Positions 17,813 through 26,848 of a stretch of DNA of 64,000 bases are shown here, in pieces. This DNA comes from Aeromicrobium endophyticum (lineage in GTDB: Bacteria > Actinomycetota > Actinomycetes > Propionibacteriales > Nocardioidaceae): NCBI RefSeq assembly GCF_003586285.1, contig NZ_QUBR01000001.1, positions 1,417,363 to 1,481,362 on the forward strand, written 5' to 3'. A model generated the notes under the pieces. It had not been told where the DNA came from, ran no database searches, and worked only from the letters and a program-made list of their open reading frames with translations. The translations under genes and the position numbers were made by a program. Numbering within the stretch: position 1 is the stretch's first letter; each line of letters opens with the position of its first letter.

Positions 17813-18403
17813 TCACATGGTGCTGAGCAGGGCTGGAAGGTCCTCCAAAGTCGTCAGCACCGTGGACGCGCCGGCCGTCCGCAGCTCGTCGGCGCCGCAG
17901 GGTCCGGTGGTGATGCCGACGCCGTGCGCCTCGGCCGCGCGGGCGGCCTCCATGTCGTGCGCGTGGTCGCCCACATACACGCTCGCACCCTCGGCGCGCA
18001 GCACCTCGCCCTTGCCCTCACGCCACGCGCGGCCGAACACCTCGTCGACCTCGAGGCCGAGACGCTGGAGGTGCAGGACGGCGTTGGGGCCGTGCTTGGC
18101 CGTGACCACGATCGTGCGTCCGCGCGAACGGGCCGCCTCGACGGCGTCCAGAGCGCCCGGGAGCGTCTCGACCAGCTCGAGCGCGAGGGACGGGTACAGC
18201 TCGCGGTAGCGGTCGGCCCAGTGCTCGACGTCGGCCTCGGGCATCCAGTGGGCCAGCTCCCACTCGACCGGCGGGCCGAGCCGTGACACGACGGCATTGG
18301 TGTCGATCGGCGCGCCGCTCTCGACCACGATCTGCTCGTACACCGCCTTGATGCCGGGACGCGAGTCGATCAGGGTCATGTCGAGGTCGAAGCCGGTGAT
18401 CAC
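17813..18403 (-). CDS. HAD superfamily phosphatase (phosphoglycolate-phosphatase-like)
   Basis: 196 residues. Motif I FDLDMTLID places the nucleophile at Asp6 and the general acid at Asp8, motif II is in VVTAKHG, motif III is the lysine of WREGKGEVL, and motif IV is YVGDHAHD. A helical cap (about 15-85) is of the subclass I type. It probably hydrolyses a small phosphomonoester; the substrate is unknown. GTG start at 18403 with TAGGGT ending 7 nt before it. Separated from fadE by 119 bp holding the fadE control region. Confidence 0.85.
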   Translation of the reverse strand: MITGFDLDMTLIDSRPGIKAVYEQIVVESGAPIDTNAVVSRLGPPVEWELAHWMPEADVEHWADRYRELYPSLALELVETLPGALDAVEAARSRGRTIVVTAKHGPNAVLHLQRLGLEVDEVFGRAWREGKGEVLRAEGASVYVGDHAHDMEAARAAEAHGVGITTGPCGADELRTAGASTVLTTLEDLPALLSTM

Positions 18404-18410
18404 CTCTCGA

Positions 18411-18416
18411 ACCCTA
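18411..18416 (-). promoter_or_regulatory. -10 element of HAD gene
   Basis: TAGGGT on the minus strand, 7 nt before the GTG at 18403. Confidence 0.38.
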
Positions 18417-18442
18417 CGAGGTCGACGACACGCGCCGGGACG

Positions 18443-19063
18443 TCAGCCCTTCTGGTCGAAGGTCGCCTGGTTGTCCACCGCGCTGCGCGCGATCTTCTCG
18501 GCGAGAGCGACACGCTGGTCGTGGGTGGAGCCCGACCACGTGTAGATCGTGACACGGATGACGTGGTCGTCGGTGACGACGTCCAGGCTGCTGCCCGGGT
18601 TGTACATCCCCGATGGGTAGTCGCGGGTGTAGCCGTACCAGTCGTCGTCCTCGTAGGTGAGCGGCACGCCCGCCTCGTCGGCCTCACCCTTGAGGCGCGT
18701 GCGCCATGTGTCGGCCTCGCCGCCGGTGTCGCCGAGCCGCACCTGGACCACCGGCTCGCGTGCATCGTCGGCCCTGATGCTGCAGTGCGACACGGCGGCC
18801 GTGCGGGCGCCGGCCGACACGGCGCCGGGACCCGTCGTGCTGAGCTTGCCGTCGCCGACCACCGCGCTCACCAGGTCGCGATCGACCAGGTGGCACACGG
18901 CGCCGCCGTGCTGGGCGTCGGTGGTCCCAGCGTCGTCCTGTCGCCCGCAGCCGCAGAGCATGGCGAGGATCAGGACGGCCGTACCGCTCCTCGCGCCGAA
19001 CCGTGCCAGCCAGGACGTTGGCTCGACGGCGCGAGCCGCCGTGCCAACATCCTGGCTGTTCAC
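18443..19063 (-). CDS. Putative lipoprotein at the end of the T7SS substrate operon
   Basis: 206 residues. An N-terminal stretch of about 20 residues precedes a hydrophobic core (GTAVLILAML) and a lipobox ending CGCG with the lipid-accepting Cys near 39. The mature part has two further cysteines (AVCHLVD, SHCSIRA) that could pair, resembling secreted DUF3558-like proteins, though I cannot assign the family firmly. ATG overlaps the stop of the upstream candidate substrate (ATGA, 19060-19063). It is the last gene of a four-gene minus-strand operon. A 50-bp hairpin lies inside its 5' coding end. Confidence 0.7.
   Translation of the reverse strand: MNSQDVGTAARAVEPTSWLARFGARSGTAVLILAMLCGCGRQDDAGTTDAQHGGAVCHLVDRDLVSAVVGDGKLSTTGPGAVSAGARTAAVSHCSIRADDAREPVVQVRLGDTGGEADTWRTRLKGEADEAGVPLTYEDDDWYGYTRDYPSGMYNPGSSLDVVTDDHVIRVTIYTWSGSTHDQRVALAEKIARSAVDNQATFDQKG
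19008..19057. repeat. 50-bp hairpin in the 5' end of the lipoprotein gene
   Basis: AGCCAGGACGTTGG (19008-19021) pairs with CCAACATCCTGGCT (19044-19057), 13 of 14 positions. An inner GGCTCG/CGAGCC pair extends the structure. It lies 6-55 nt inside the lipoprotein frame and could lower its expression relative to the upstream operon genes. Confidence 0.6.
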
Positions 19064-19425
19064 TGGATGCGGTTGATGCGCACGCGCAGTCCGTCAGCCT
19101 CGCCGGAGGTCGAGTTGACCTCGGCGGAGATGGCGTGGGCGTGCTCCTCATCGCTGGATCGTGCCGTCGAAGCCACGTTCGAGACGTTGTCGCCGGCCGC
19201 CGTCAGCTGGTGGCCGACCGCGTTGCTGTCGTCGATCACGTTGTTGGTGACGAATGCGGTCAGCGCCGACTTGATGCGCGCGTGGCCCACCGTCCCGGAG
19301 GCAGAGTCGAGGTCGTGCTTGAGCCCGTTGGCGGCGGACTGCCCGCCGGCCGACCGGCCGGCCACGGTGCGTCCGGCGCCGTGCAGGCCGTCGACCTGGA
19401 CACCTGTGACGTCTCCTGAGCCCAT
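19060..19425 (-). CDS. Small helical protein, candidate T7SS substrate
   Basis: 121 residues, Gly/Ser/Ala/Asn-rich, predicted mostly helical, no signal peptide, no cysteine, no tryptophan. It has the size of WXG100/ESX proteins but neither a WxG turn nor a YxxxD/E export tag. The C-terminal half (VNSTSGEADGLRVRINRIQ) looks amphipathic. A GAGGT site about 9 nt upstream supports the ATG at 19425. It is the third gene in the operon leading to the lipoprotein. Assignment as an export substrate rests on position next to eccC and on size. Confidence 0.6.
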   Translation of the reverse strand: MGSGDVTGVQVDGLHGAGRTVAGRSAGGQSAANGLKHDLDSASGTVGHARIKSALTAFVTNNVIDDSNAVGHQLTAAGDNVSNVASTARSSDEEHAHAISAEVNSTSGEADGLRVRINRIQ

Positions 19426-19435
19426 GCGTCAGACC

Positions 19436-19741
19436 TCAGTTGATGGTGCGCAGCGACTTGTTGGCCGCGTTGCGGACGTTGGAGATGAACTCGTCGGTGT
19501 TCTCGGACGTCTTGCCCGCGAGCTTGTTGACGTTGGTGTCGATCTCCTCGCCGTGGTGACGGGTCGAGGCGCGCTGGGCGGCCTGCAGGTCGGAACCGAC
19601 GCCGCCTTCCATCTGGTTCTGCAGGTGAGCCTGCTGGCGGTCGGCGCCGTCGCCGGCGTCACGGAAGTTGGACATGGTCGAACGCGTGTCGTCGACGTGC
19701 TGCTGGACGGAACCGCGGTCGACACGAAGCTGGTCACTCAT
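19436..19741 (-). CDS. WXG100-like small helical protein, candidate T7SS substrate
   Basis: 101 residues, exactly the size of WXG100 proteins, with heptad-like polar helices (RVDRGSVQQHVDDTRSTMSN, then DLQAAQRASTRHHGEEIDTN) that suggest a helical hairpin. No Trp, no Tyr and hence no WxG or YxxxD/E. An AAGGAG ribosome-binding site lies directly upstream of the ATG. It has the strongest resemblance to an ESX protein of the three; its lack of the canonical motifs is the oddity. Confidence 0.65.
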   Translation of the reverse strand: MSDQLRVDRGSVQQHVDDTRSTMSNFRDAGDGADRQQAHLQNQMEGGVGSDLQAAQRASTRHHGEEIDTNVNKLAGKTSENTDEFISNVRNAANKSLRTIN

Positions 19742-19772
19742 GATGTCTCCTTCAGAACGAGTACGGAATGGG

Positions 19773-20132
19773 TCAGGAACGGTTGATCTTGGACGTCAGG
19801 TCCGACGCGGCGGTCTCGACGGTGCGGGACTCGCCGGCCTGGGCGTGGGAGGCGGAGTCCTCGTGGCCGGCGGTGCGGCGAAGGTAGTCGGCGCCACCGG
19901 TGGCGTTGTTGGCGTGCATCAGGGCGCCGGCCGACAGCGTGTTGGCCGTGGCCGTCGAGCCGTTGGCCGCCTGGGAGGCCAGCGCGCCCTTGTTCTGGCC
20001 CATCAGCGCCTCGGTGTGGCCGTGCTGCTTCTTGGACAAGGCCTGCGCGGCGTCGCCCTCCTGGGCGATTCCCTTGTTCTGCTGGAGAGCGCCTTCGTAG
20101 CCCTCGGACAGTGAAACGCGATCGTTGGTCAT
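19773..20132 (-). CDS. Small helical protein, candidate T7SS substrate (first gene of operon)
   Basis: 119 residues, Ala/Gln/Gly-rich and mostly helical, no signal peptide or membrane segment, no Trp. The only tyrosines (GYEGAL, DYLRRT) do not form YxxxD/E. ATG at 20132 is preferred over an in-frame start at 20159 because AGGGGG (20141-20146) is at proper spacing. It heads the operon 20132-18443. Its location, 148 bp from eccC and on the same strand, suggests that it is a substrate or chaperone of the secretion system. Confidence 0.6.
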   Translation of the reverse strand: MTNDRVSLSEGYEGALQQNKGIAQEGDAAQALSKKQHGHTEALMGQNKGALASQAANGSTATANTLSAGALMHANNATGGADYLRRTAGHEDSASHAQAGESRTVETAASDLTSKINRS

Positions 20133-20193
20133 CGTGTCTACCCCCTGGTGAGAAGTCACATAGCCCGAAAGGACTAGTTGGTCGTAGTCACCC

Positions 20194-20199
20194 AGACTA
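20194..20199 (-). promoter_or_regulatory. Candidate -10 of small-protein operon
   Basis: TAGTCT on the minus strand in the 148-bp gap between eccC and the first small gene, about 60 nt before the ATG at 20132. It suggests the operon is transcribed separately from eccC. Confidence 0.4.
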
Positions 20200-20280
20200 G
20201 GGCAAACCTGCCAGATGCGACAGATTTCCAGGAGATGGACGCCGTCCGTTCACCCGCGCGGCGGCTCTCGACCCGTGCCC

Positions 20281-23200
20281 TCAGGCCTCGTCGTCGGGCA
20301 CCAGCGCGGTCTGGACGAGCGAGGTCGAGCCGTCGCGGGTGACGTACATGGCGCGGCCCTTGGGCAGGCGGCGCGACGGGTGCCCGCCGATGAGGCGCCC
20401 CTCGAGACGATCGCCGGAGAACATGAAGCCGGGCGCGCTGAGGTCGATCAGGCGCTGGATCAGCGGCTCGAACACCGCGCGCGACATGCCGCCGGTGCGA
20501 CGGGCCAGCACGAGGTGGAAACCGAGGTCGCGGCCCTGCGGCAGCAGGTCGACGAAGGCACGCAGTGGATCGCCCTGCGAGGTGGCGACGAGGTCGTAGT
20601 CGTCGACGATGACGAAGACCTCGAGCCCGGACCACCACGTGCGGTTGCGCAGCTGCTCGGACGTCACGTCGGGACCGGGCACACGCGCGAGGATGGCCGA
20701 CGACACCTCGGCGGCCATCGCCGCGGTCTGGTCGAGGCCCGTCGCGTAGGTGAGCAGGTACTCCTCAGGGACCACGTCGAGCAGCGAGCGGCGGTAGTCG
20801 ACCACGACGATGCCGATCTCCTCGGGGGTGCGCGCCGTGACGAGGTTCTTGATGATCAGCTTGAGCAGGTTGGACTTGCCGGTCTCGCCGTCGCCGTACA
20901 CCTGCAGGTGCGGGTCGGCGCCGTAGAGGTCGATCTCGGCGGGCCCGAGGTTGAGCTCGGACAGACCGACCAGCACGCCCTTGTCGCCCAGCTGGATCGG
21001 CGGCAGGTCGGCGAACGGCACCAGGCGGGGCAGCACCTCGACCCTGGTGACGCTGCGATCGCCCCACTTGGCGGCGATCGCGTCGATCAGCGCCTGCTGG
21101 CCCGACTCGGACGACTCGGTGTCGGCGACCTCCAGCACGGGCAGGGCGGCCTGGAACAGGTTGGCCTGCTGGCGCGTGCCGGTGATGCCGCGGCCGTTGA
21201 TCTCGCGGGGGATCTGCTCCATGACCTTGCGGTCGAACTCCGAGTCGTAGGCGTCGTTGATGCGCAGCTCGAGGCGTCCGCCCATCGAGCCCTGCATGCG
21301 CATGCGCACCTGCATGTTCTGCGTGACGGTGATGATCACGTGCACGCCGAAGTTGGTGCCGCGGGCCGCCAGGTCGGCGATCGCGTAGTCGAGGTCGTCG
21401 AACTCGTCGCGGAACGTGCCCCAGCCGTCGACGATCAGGAAGATGTCGCCGGGCTCGTCGCCCGGCAGCGAGCCGTCGGCCCGCGCCCGGCGGAAAGCGG
21501 CCATCGACTCGAGCCCGTGCTCGCGGAACATCGCCTCGCGGTGGTTGAGCGCCGCGCGGACGTCGTTGACGGTGCGGCTGATGCGCTCGGGATCGACGCG
21601 GGACGCGACGGAGGCGACGTGCGGCACGCGCTGCAGGCCGCTGAGCGACCCTCCGCCGTAGTCGATGCAGTAGAACGAGACGTCGCCCGGTCCGTAGGCC
21701 ATCGCCATCGACAGCACCAGCGTGCGCACGAGGGTCGACTTGCCGGTCTGCGGCGAGCCGGAGATGACGAGGTTGGCGCCGCCTCCGGTGAAGTCCCACG
21801 CCAGGGGGAACTGGCTCTGGTGCGTCGGGTCGTCGACCATGCCGAGCACGGCCGTGCACGTGGTGGCGTCGGCGGTGTCGTCGATCGAGACCAGGTCGCC
21901 GAGCGGCAGCTCGGACGGCAGCGGGTCGAGCCAGACCGGGCGGACGTCGGCGGCGCCGGCCGCCGCGATCTGGTCGCACAGCACGTCGAGCACGGTCGAC
22001 GAGGTGGGGCGCTCGGCCGCGACCCGCTCGACCTGCGCCTCGACGGCCGCCTGCTGGGCGAGCCAGGCGCCCAGCCCGTTGAGCGCCACGAAGGGCACGA
22101 CGGGCACCGTGGTCTTCGGCCCGTCGACCGGCGGGACGTAGGTCGACGACACGAGGGCGGCCTTGAACCGGTCGAACACCGTGGTGTCGACCTTGAGGTA
22201 GCCCGAACCGGGCTCGGGCGGCAGGTGGAACGCGTCGGGGACGCCGATCGCGTCGCGGCTCTCGCCCTCCGAGAACGTGCGCAGGCTGATGCGGTACGAC
22301 AGGTGCGACTCGAGGCCGCGGATCTTGCCCATCTCGAGCTTCTGCGTGGCCAGCAGCAGGTGGACGCCGATGGATCGGCCGATGCGCCCGATCGCGACGA
22401 ACAGCTCGGCGAAGTCGGGCTTGGCGGTCAGCAGCTCGGAGAACTCGTCGACGATGACCAGCAGGTGCGGCAGCGGCTCGAGCGGCTCGCCGGCGTCGAT
22501 GCGGTCCTGGTAGGCCGTGACGTTGGGGAGGTTGCCGGCCTCCTTGAGGATCTCCTGGCGACGCTGCATCTCGCCGAACAGCGCGTCGCGCATGCGGTCG
22601 ACGAGCGTCAGGTCGTCCTGCAGGTTGGTGATCATGCCGGCGATGTGCGGGATGTGCTCCATCGAGGCGAACGTCGCGCCGCCCTTGAAGTCGACGAGCA
22701 TGAGGGCCAGTCGGTCGGGGCCGTGGCCGATGACCAGCGAGCTGACGAGCGTGCGGAGCATCTCGGACTTGCCGGAGCCGGTGGCGCCGACCACCAGCCC
22801 GTGGGGCCCCATGCCGCCGTGCGCCGACTCCTTGAGGTCGAGCCACACGGTCTGCCCGTTGGCGCCGACCCCGATCGGCACCCGCAGGAGGTCGCGCAGC
22901 GCCCGCGGCCGCCACGTGCGTCCGAGGTCGAGCTTGGCGGGGTCGCGGACGCCGAGGATCTCGGGCAGGCCGACGGTGTCGGTCAGGCCGTCGGAGTCGA
23001 GCGCGTCCTCGACGGTGAGCCGCAGCGCCGACAGCACGCGGGCGATGGTCGCGGCCAGGCCGGGGGCCGACAGGTCCATCGTGAACGGGGCAGGACGCGA
23101 GGCGAGCGTGACGGAGCCGTCGTCGGCGATCTCGATGCGCTCCTCGACCGACTCGGGCTCGAGCCGCGGCGAGTCGAGCAGCGAGATGACGTGCACGCCG

Positions 23201-24231
23201 AGCGCCGCCAGCGACACCTGCGGGTCGGGCGAGGTGAGGTGCTGCCCGTGCTGCAGGCCCTCGCCGTCGACGATCACGACGAGGTGCGGGCCGCCCACGG
23301 AGCCGCCGCGGGCCCGCTGCAGGCGGTCGAGCCGTGACTCGAGCTCGGGCTGGAGCAGCTCGGCCATCGCCGGGACGTCGGCCTCGACACGGCGCGCCTG
23401 CAGGTCGCCGTCGAGGGCGTTGGACTGCGTGTGCGGCAGCCACTTGACCCAGTCCCAGTCGGCGGCGGTGTCGTCCGAGCGCACCAGGGCGATCTGCAGG
23501 TCGTTGGGGGAGTGCAGGGCGGCCAGCTGCAGGGCGATCGTGGTGGCCATCGAGCGGCGCAGCGGCGCCCGGCCGACGATGCTGGTCTGACCGACCGGGG
23601 CGAGGCCGACGGTGATGGGCTGGTCGCGCAGCAGGGCGTACCGCTCGATGAGCTCCTGCGCCGCCTGCAGGCAGACGGGGTCGAAGTCGTTGAGGGGCCC
23701 GGTGTCGGCGTCGAGCGTCAGCCCCGACGACAGCGGCACCTCGCCGGTGCCGAGCCGGACGGACAGGAAGTCGGCGTGCGACGGACGACGCTCCCACCGG
23801 CGGGTGCTGTCGCGGCAGATGTCGAGCAGCTCGTCGGTGCGGGGGTGGCGCCACGACTGCTCGGCGCGCTGGCCGGCGATCTGGTCGCGGACGGTGTGGC
23901 GCAGCGCCTCGATGTAGTCGAGGTAGCGCTCGCGTCCCTCGCGCACCTGGCGCTTGCTGCCGCTGCGCTGGCTGATCATCATGACGACGCCGATCGCGAT
24001 CGACCCGATGAGGGCCAGCATCGCCGCGACCGCGACGATCGGCCGGTCGCGCTGCGTGATCGCGACCGTCACCGACCCGGTGCCGCTCATGATCGGCATC
24101 ATCATCATGCTGGCGCCTGCCATGGCCGGCGCGGCCTGGCCGCGCATCGGCGGGGCCTCGATCGACAGCGGGCTCGTCTCGGCGCTGGGCGGCTCGATGC
24201 GTGCCGGTCGCTTCACCAGTGTGGTGGTCAT
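20281..24231 (-). CDS. eccC: Type VII secretion ATPase EccC (FtsK/SpoIIIE family, three ATPase domains)
   Basis: 1316 residues. A membrane segment at about 64-86 is followed by the EccC signature RERYLDYIEALR (100-111), then three FtsK/SpoIIIE-like ATPase domains. Walker A motifs: GATGSGKSE at 482-490, GSPQTGKST near 820 and GDGETGKSN near 1117. Each has a hydrophobic-D Walker B (LLVIVDEFS, IFLIVDGWG, VFVIVDDYD). All three P-loops keep their lysine, which is unusual because domains 2 and 3 are often degenerate. It is the motor that recognises substrates and drives export through the inner membrane. GGGGA lies 5 nt before the ATG at 24231. EccCa and EccCb are fused here. Divergent from eccD. 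Confidence 0.93.
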   Translation of the reverse strand: MTTTLVKRPARIEPPSAETSPLSIEAPPMRGQAAPAMAGASMMMMPIMSGTGSVTVAITQRDRPIVAVAAMLALIGSIAIGVVMMISQRSGSKRQVREGRERYLDYIEALRHTVRDQIAGQRAEQSWRHPRTDELLDICRDSTRRWERRPSHADFLSVRLGTGEVPLSSGLTLDADTGPLNDFDPVCLQAAQELIERYALLRDQPITVGLAPVGQTSIVGRAPLRRSMATTIALQLAALHSPNDLQIALVRSDDTAADWDWVKWLPHTQSNALDGDLQARRVEADVPAMAELLQPELESRLDRLQRARGGSVGGPHLVVIVDGEGLQHGQHLTSPDPQVSLAALGVHVISLLDSPRLEPESVEERIEIADDGSVTLASRPAPFTMDLSAPGLAATIARVLSALRLTVEDALDSDGLTDTVGLPEILGVRDPAKLDLGRTWRPRALRDLLRVPIGVGANGQTVWLDLKESAHGGMGPHGLVVGATGSGKSEMLRTLVSSLVIGHGPDRLALMLVDFKGGATFASMEHIPHIAGMITNLQDDLTLVDRMRDALFGEMQRRQEILKEAGNLPNVTAYQDRIDAGEPLEPLPHLLVIVDEFSELLTAKPDFAELFVAIGRIGRSIGVHLLLATQKLEMGKIRGLESHLSYRISLRTFSEGESRDAIGVPDAFHLPPEPGSGYLKVDTTVFDRFKAALVSSTYVPPVDGPKTTVPVVPFVALNGLGAWLAQQAAVEAQVERVAAERPTSSTVLDVLCDQIAAAGAADVRPVWLDPLPSELPLGDLVSIDDTADATTCTAVLGMVDDPTHQSQFPLAWDFTGGGANLVISGSPQTGKSTLVRTLVLSMAMAYGPGDVSFYCIDYGGGSLSGLQRVPHVASVASRVDPERISRTVNDVRAALNHREAMFREHGLESMAAFRRARADGSLPGDEPGDIFLIVDGWGTFRDEFDDLDYAIADLAARGTNFGVHVIITVTQNMQVRMRMQGSMGGRLELRINDAYDSEFDRKVMEQIPREINGRGITGTRQQANLFQAALPVLEVADTESSESGQQALIDAIAAKWGDRSVTRVEVLPRLVPFADLPPIQLGDKGVLVGLSELNLGPAEIDLYGADPHLQVYGDGETGKSNLLKLIIKNLVTARTPEEIGIVVVDYRRSLLDVVPEEYLLTYATGLDQTAAMAAEVSSAILARVPGPDVTSEQLRNRTWWSGLEVFVIVDDYDLVATSQGDPLRAFVDLLPQGRDLGFHLVLARRTGGMSRAVFEPLIQRLIDLSAPGFMFSGDRLEGRLIGGHPSRRLPKGRAMYVTRDGSTSLVQTALVPDDEA

Positions 24232-24288
24232 GAGTCCCCAGATCCGATCAGTGCGGTCGTCGTGCGTGTGAGGTCGGTGCGCCAACGA

Positions 24289-24294
24289 TATGCT
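24289..24294 (+). promoter_or_regulatory. Candidate -10 of eccD operon
   Basis: TATGCT in the 119-bp divergent region between eccC and eccD, with TGTGAG 16 bp upstream. It would give a leader of about 50 nt ending in the GAGGGGG ribosome-binding site (24338-24344). Confidence 0.4.
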
Positions 24295-24350
24295 CGCAAC
24301 CGCCGAGGGCCCCCGCAAGGTGGCCGCCATGGTCGCTGAGGGGGGTGGGC

Positions 24351-25706
24351 ATGCAAACCGCATACAGCCGTGTCACGGTCGTGACGGCCGAGCGCACGAT
24401 CGATCTCGCCCTGCCCAGCGCGCTCCCGCTGTCCGACGTCCTGCCGCAGGTCATGCGCTACGCGGCGCCCGACACGGCCCCCGGGTCGCCCACCAGCTGG
24501 ACGCTCGCCCCGCTCGGCGGCGCCACGCTCGCGCTGTCGCAGACGCTGAGCGACGCCGGCGTGCTCGACGGCGACGTGCTCGAGCTGCGGGCGCAGCAGG
24601 ACGACGTGCGGCCTGCGACGGTCGAGGACGTCCGCGACACCGTCGAGGACAGCGTCGACGCCTCGGGCGGCGTGTGGTCGACCCTCACCACGCGCTCGTA
24701 CACCGTGCTGCTCGGCTCCGTGCTGCTCGCGGTGCTGGGCATCGGCTCGTGGCTCACCACGCGACTCGACGGCTCCGGCGCCCTCGCCGGCGCCGGCGAC
24801 CCCGCCCCGGCGGGCATCGTCGTGGCCGCGCTGCTGTTCGCCACCTGGTGGGCCGCGACGCTGGCGCGGGTGCTCGACGCGCAGGTCGCCGCCGCCACCG
24901 CCATGGTGTGGGCGGCCGTGCTCGGATCGGCGATCGGCGACCGGGCCGAGGTCGACACGTGGGAGGTGCTGGCGTTCGCCGTCGTCGCGGTCGCCGTCAC
25001 GGCGGGCGTCGCGCGTCTGCTCACCCCCGCCGCCACGGCCCACCTCGCCGCGGCCGCCGTCCTGCTGGTGGTCGGCCTGGCGCACGCCGTGGTCGACGCC
25101 ACCTCGGCGCCGGTCGAGCAGGCCACGCGCATCCTGCCGGTGCTGGCCCTGCTGACGGTCGGCACGATCCCGCTCATCTCGTTGTCGGTCGGCGGCGTCG
25201 CGAGTGCCGACTACCGCGTCCGCCACGTCGGACGCCTCGACCTCACGGCGCTGCAGGCCCGCTACCGCGCCAGCAACGCGGTGCTGATCGGCTCGCTCGT
25301 CGGCATCGCGCTGGTCGTGGTGTGGGGTGGCATCGCCCTCGACCTGCGCGACGACCCGTGGGACCGGACGCTCGCGGTCAGCCTCGCGGTCGCCGCGACG
25401 CTGCGGTCGCGCCTGTTCTCGCGCACCCCGCACATGCTGCCGCTGCGCACCGCCGGGCTGGTCGTCGTGGCCTTCGTGGCCAGCCGGTTCACGATCGAGC
25501 ACGCCGACGCCGCCCCGTGGCTCGCGGTGGTCGTCGCGGCCGCGATGCTGGCCGCGATCGGGCTGACGTCGGCGCCGATGTCCGACATCACCCGGGCGCG
25601 GGTCAAGCGGCTGCTCAACATCCTGGAGTTCCTGGTGGTGGTCGACCTGCTCGTGGTGCTGTGCGGCGCGATCGGGATCTACGAGCGGATCGGGGGGATC
25701 TTCTGA
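24351..25706 (+). CDS. eccD: Type VII secretion membrane protein EccD
   Basis: 451 residues. The N-terminal 80 residues form a ubiquitin-like (YukD-type) domain (RVTVVTAERTIDLALPSALP and GDVLELR), followed by about eleven hydrophobic helices from residue 115 to the end, the architecture of EccD, the main channel-forming subunit of the ESX inner-membrane complex. ATG at 24351 is 6 nt after GAGGGGG; GTG at 24345 is too close to it. The stop overlaps the next start by one base (TGATG). The partner subunits EccB and EccE are not found nearby. Confidence 0.9.
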   Translation: MQTAYSRVTVVTAERTIDLALPSALPLSDVLPQVMRYAAPDTAPGSPTSWTLAPLGGATLALSQTLSDAGVLDGDVLELRAQQDDVRPATVEDVRDTVEDSVDASGGVWSTLTTRSYTVLLGSVLLAVLGIGSWLTTRLDGSGALAGAGDPAPAGIVVAALLFATWWAATLARVLDAQVAAATAMVWAAVLGSAIGDRAEVDTWEVLAFAVVAVAVTAGVARLLTPAATAHLAAAAVLLVVGLAHAVVDATSAPVEQATRILPVLALLTVGTIPLISLSVGGVASADYRVRHVGRLDLTALQARYRASNAVLIGSLVGIALVVVWGGIALDLRDDPWDRTLAVSLAVAATLRSRLFSRTPHMLPLRTAGLVVVAFVASRFTIEHADAAPWLAVVVAAAMLAAIGLTSAPMSDITRARVKRLLNILEFLVVVDLLVVLCGAIGIYERIGGIF

Positions 25707-26848
25707 TGGCCGACGACGGCACGGGCGACGGCGACGAGCCGGTCGACCCCACGATCCGCGACCGACGGCAGGCGCAGGGCGCGGCCGGCGACCTGGCGCG
25801 CATGGGCATCGACCCGCGCAGCCTCGGCCTGGGCGAGCCGGAGGCCCCGCGCCGTCCCGACCCGGCCCCCGTCGACGACGGCGAGCCGCGTGCGCCCGTC
25901 GTCTACCTGCGGCCCCAGGGCGGCGCACCGGGTGCTGCCCAGCCCCCGGCCCCGCCCGCCCCGCCCGAGCAGCCCGAGGTCGTGCGGGCCCCCTCCGAGC
26001 TCGAGCGCCAGCTGTCGGGCGCCCGTCCGGCGGCTGCACCGCGCCAGACGTCCCGGCTGCTGAAGACCGTCGCCCGCGGCCTCGTGACACCCGATGCCGC
26101 CGTCGCCGTGCAGAGCGAGCGCCAGATCGTCGACGCGGTGCGCCAGCGGCAGACCGATCGGCGCATCGTCACCTTCGTCTCGGGCAAGGGCGGGGTCGGG
26201 TGCACGACCGTGGCGGTCGGGGTCGGCACGGCGTTCATGGCCATGCGTGAGGATCACTCCGTCGTCGTCGACGTGCAGCAGGGCACGCCGTCCCTCGCCG
26301 CGTCGTTCGGTGCCGACACGGCGAGGTCCGTCGCCTCGCTGGTCGCCGAGAGCGAGGCGACCGCTGCGCCGACGGCCCCCAGCGGGCTGGGGCTGGTCGA
26401 CGGCTCGGGGTGGGACCAGGCGTTGACGCGCAACGACGTCGTCGGCGTGCTCGACCGCCTGCGCGCCGACCACACCTTCAACCTGCTCGACGTCGGCGAC
26501 GACGCCGGCGAGGCCGGGCACGCCGCGCTCGCCCGCGCCGACCAGGCCGTCGTGGTGACGGGGCCCGGCGAGATGGGTGTCGCCGCGTTGCGCACCGCGC
26601 TCGAGCGCGTCCGCTTCGTCAACCCCGAGGCCGCGGCGGTCGCCGTGCACGTCGTCGTCTGCCCGCACGAGCAGGCCTACAAGGAGGCCCTCAGGCTGAC
26701 CGGCTCGTCCGCCGGGGTCGTCGTGGTGCCGCCCGACCCGTACCTGCAGGAAGGCCACGCCTACGACCCGGCCCGGGTGGCGTCGACGACGCGCGAGGCG
26801 TTCCTGCGCATCGCCGGCGCGGTGGCGCAGCGGAGCGTCCGGCGATGA
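25706..26848 (+). CDS. MinD/ParA-like ATPase-fold protein linked to T7SS
   Basis: 380 residues. Residues 1-110 are Pro/Gly/Asp-rich and disordered; a MinD/ParA-type domain follows. The deviant Walker A reads SGKGGVGCTT (159-168): the signature lysine (161) is kept but the P-loop lysine is replaced by Cys166, so ATP hydrolysis may be altered. A DQAVVVTGPGEMGVAALRTA block fits the family. Similar proteins with a disordered N-terminus (EspI type) regulate ESX secretion. Overlaps eccD by one base and the next gene by four. Confidence 0.8.
   Translation: MADDGTGDGDEPVDPTIRDRRQAQGAAGDLARMGIDPRSLGLGEPEAPRRPDPAPVDDGEPRAPVVYLRPQGGAPGAAQPPAPPAPPEQPEVVRAPSELERQLSGARPAAAPRQTSRLLKTVARGLVTPDAAVAVQSERQIVDAVRQRQTDRRIVTFVSGKGGVGCTTVAVGVGTAFMAMREDHSVVVDVQQGTPSLAASFGADTARSVASLVAESEATAAPTAPSGLGLVDGSGWDQALTRNDVVGVLDRLRADHTFNLLDVGDDAGEAGHAALARADQAVVVTGPGEMGVAALRTALERVRFVNPEAAAVAVHVVVCPHEQAYKEALRLTGSSAGVVVVPPDPYLQEGHAYDPARVASTTREAFLRIAGAVAQRSVRR

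Noticed and set aside
19773..20159. Upstream start (20159) for the first small T7SS-linked gene
   Set aside because: The AGGGGG site at 20141-20146 fits only the ATG at 20132.
20215..23337. 1040-codon open frame antisense to eccC
   Set aside because: It mirrors the third-position GC of eccC, has Arg/Gly/Val/Asp/His-rich low-complexity sequence and no family motifs.
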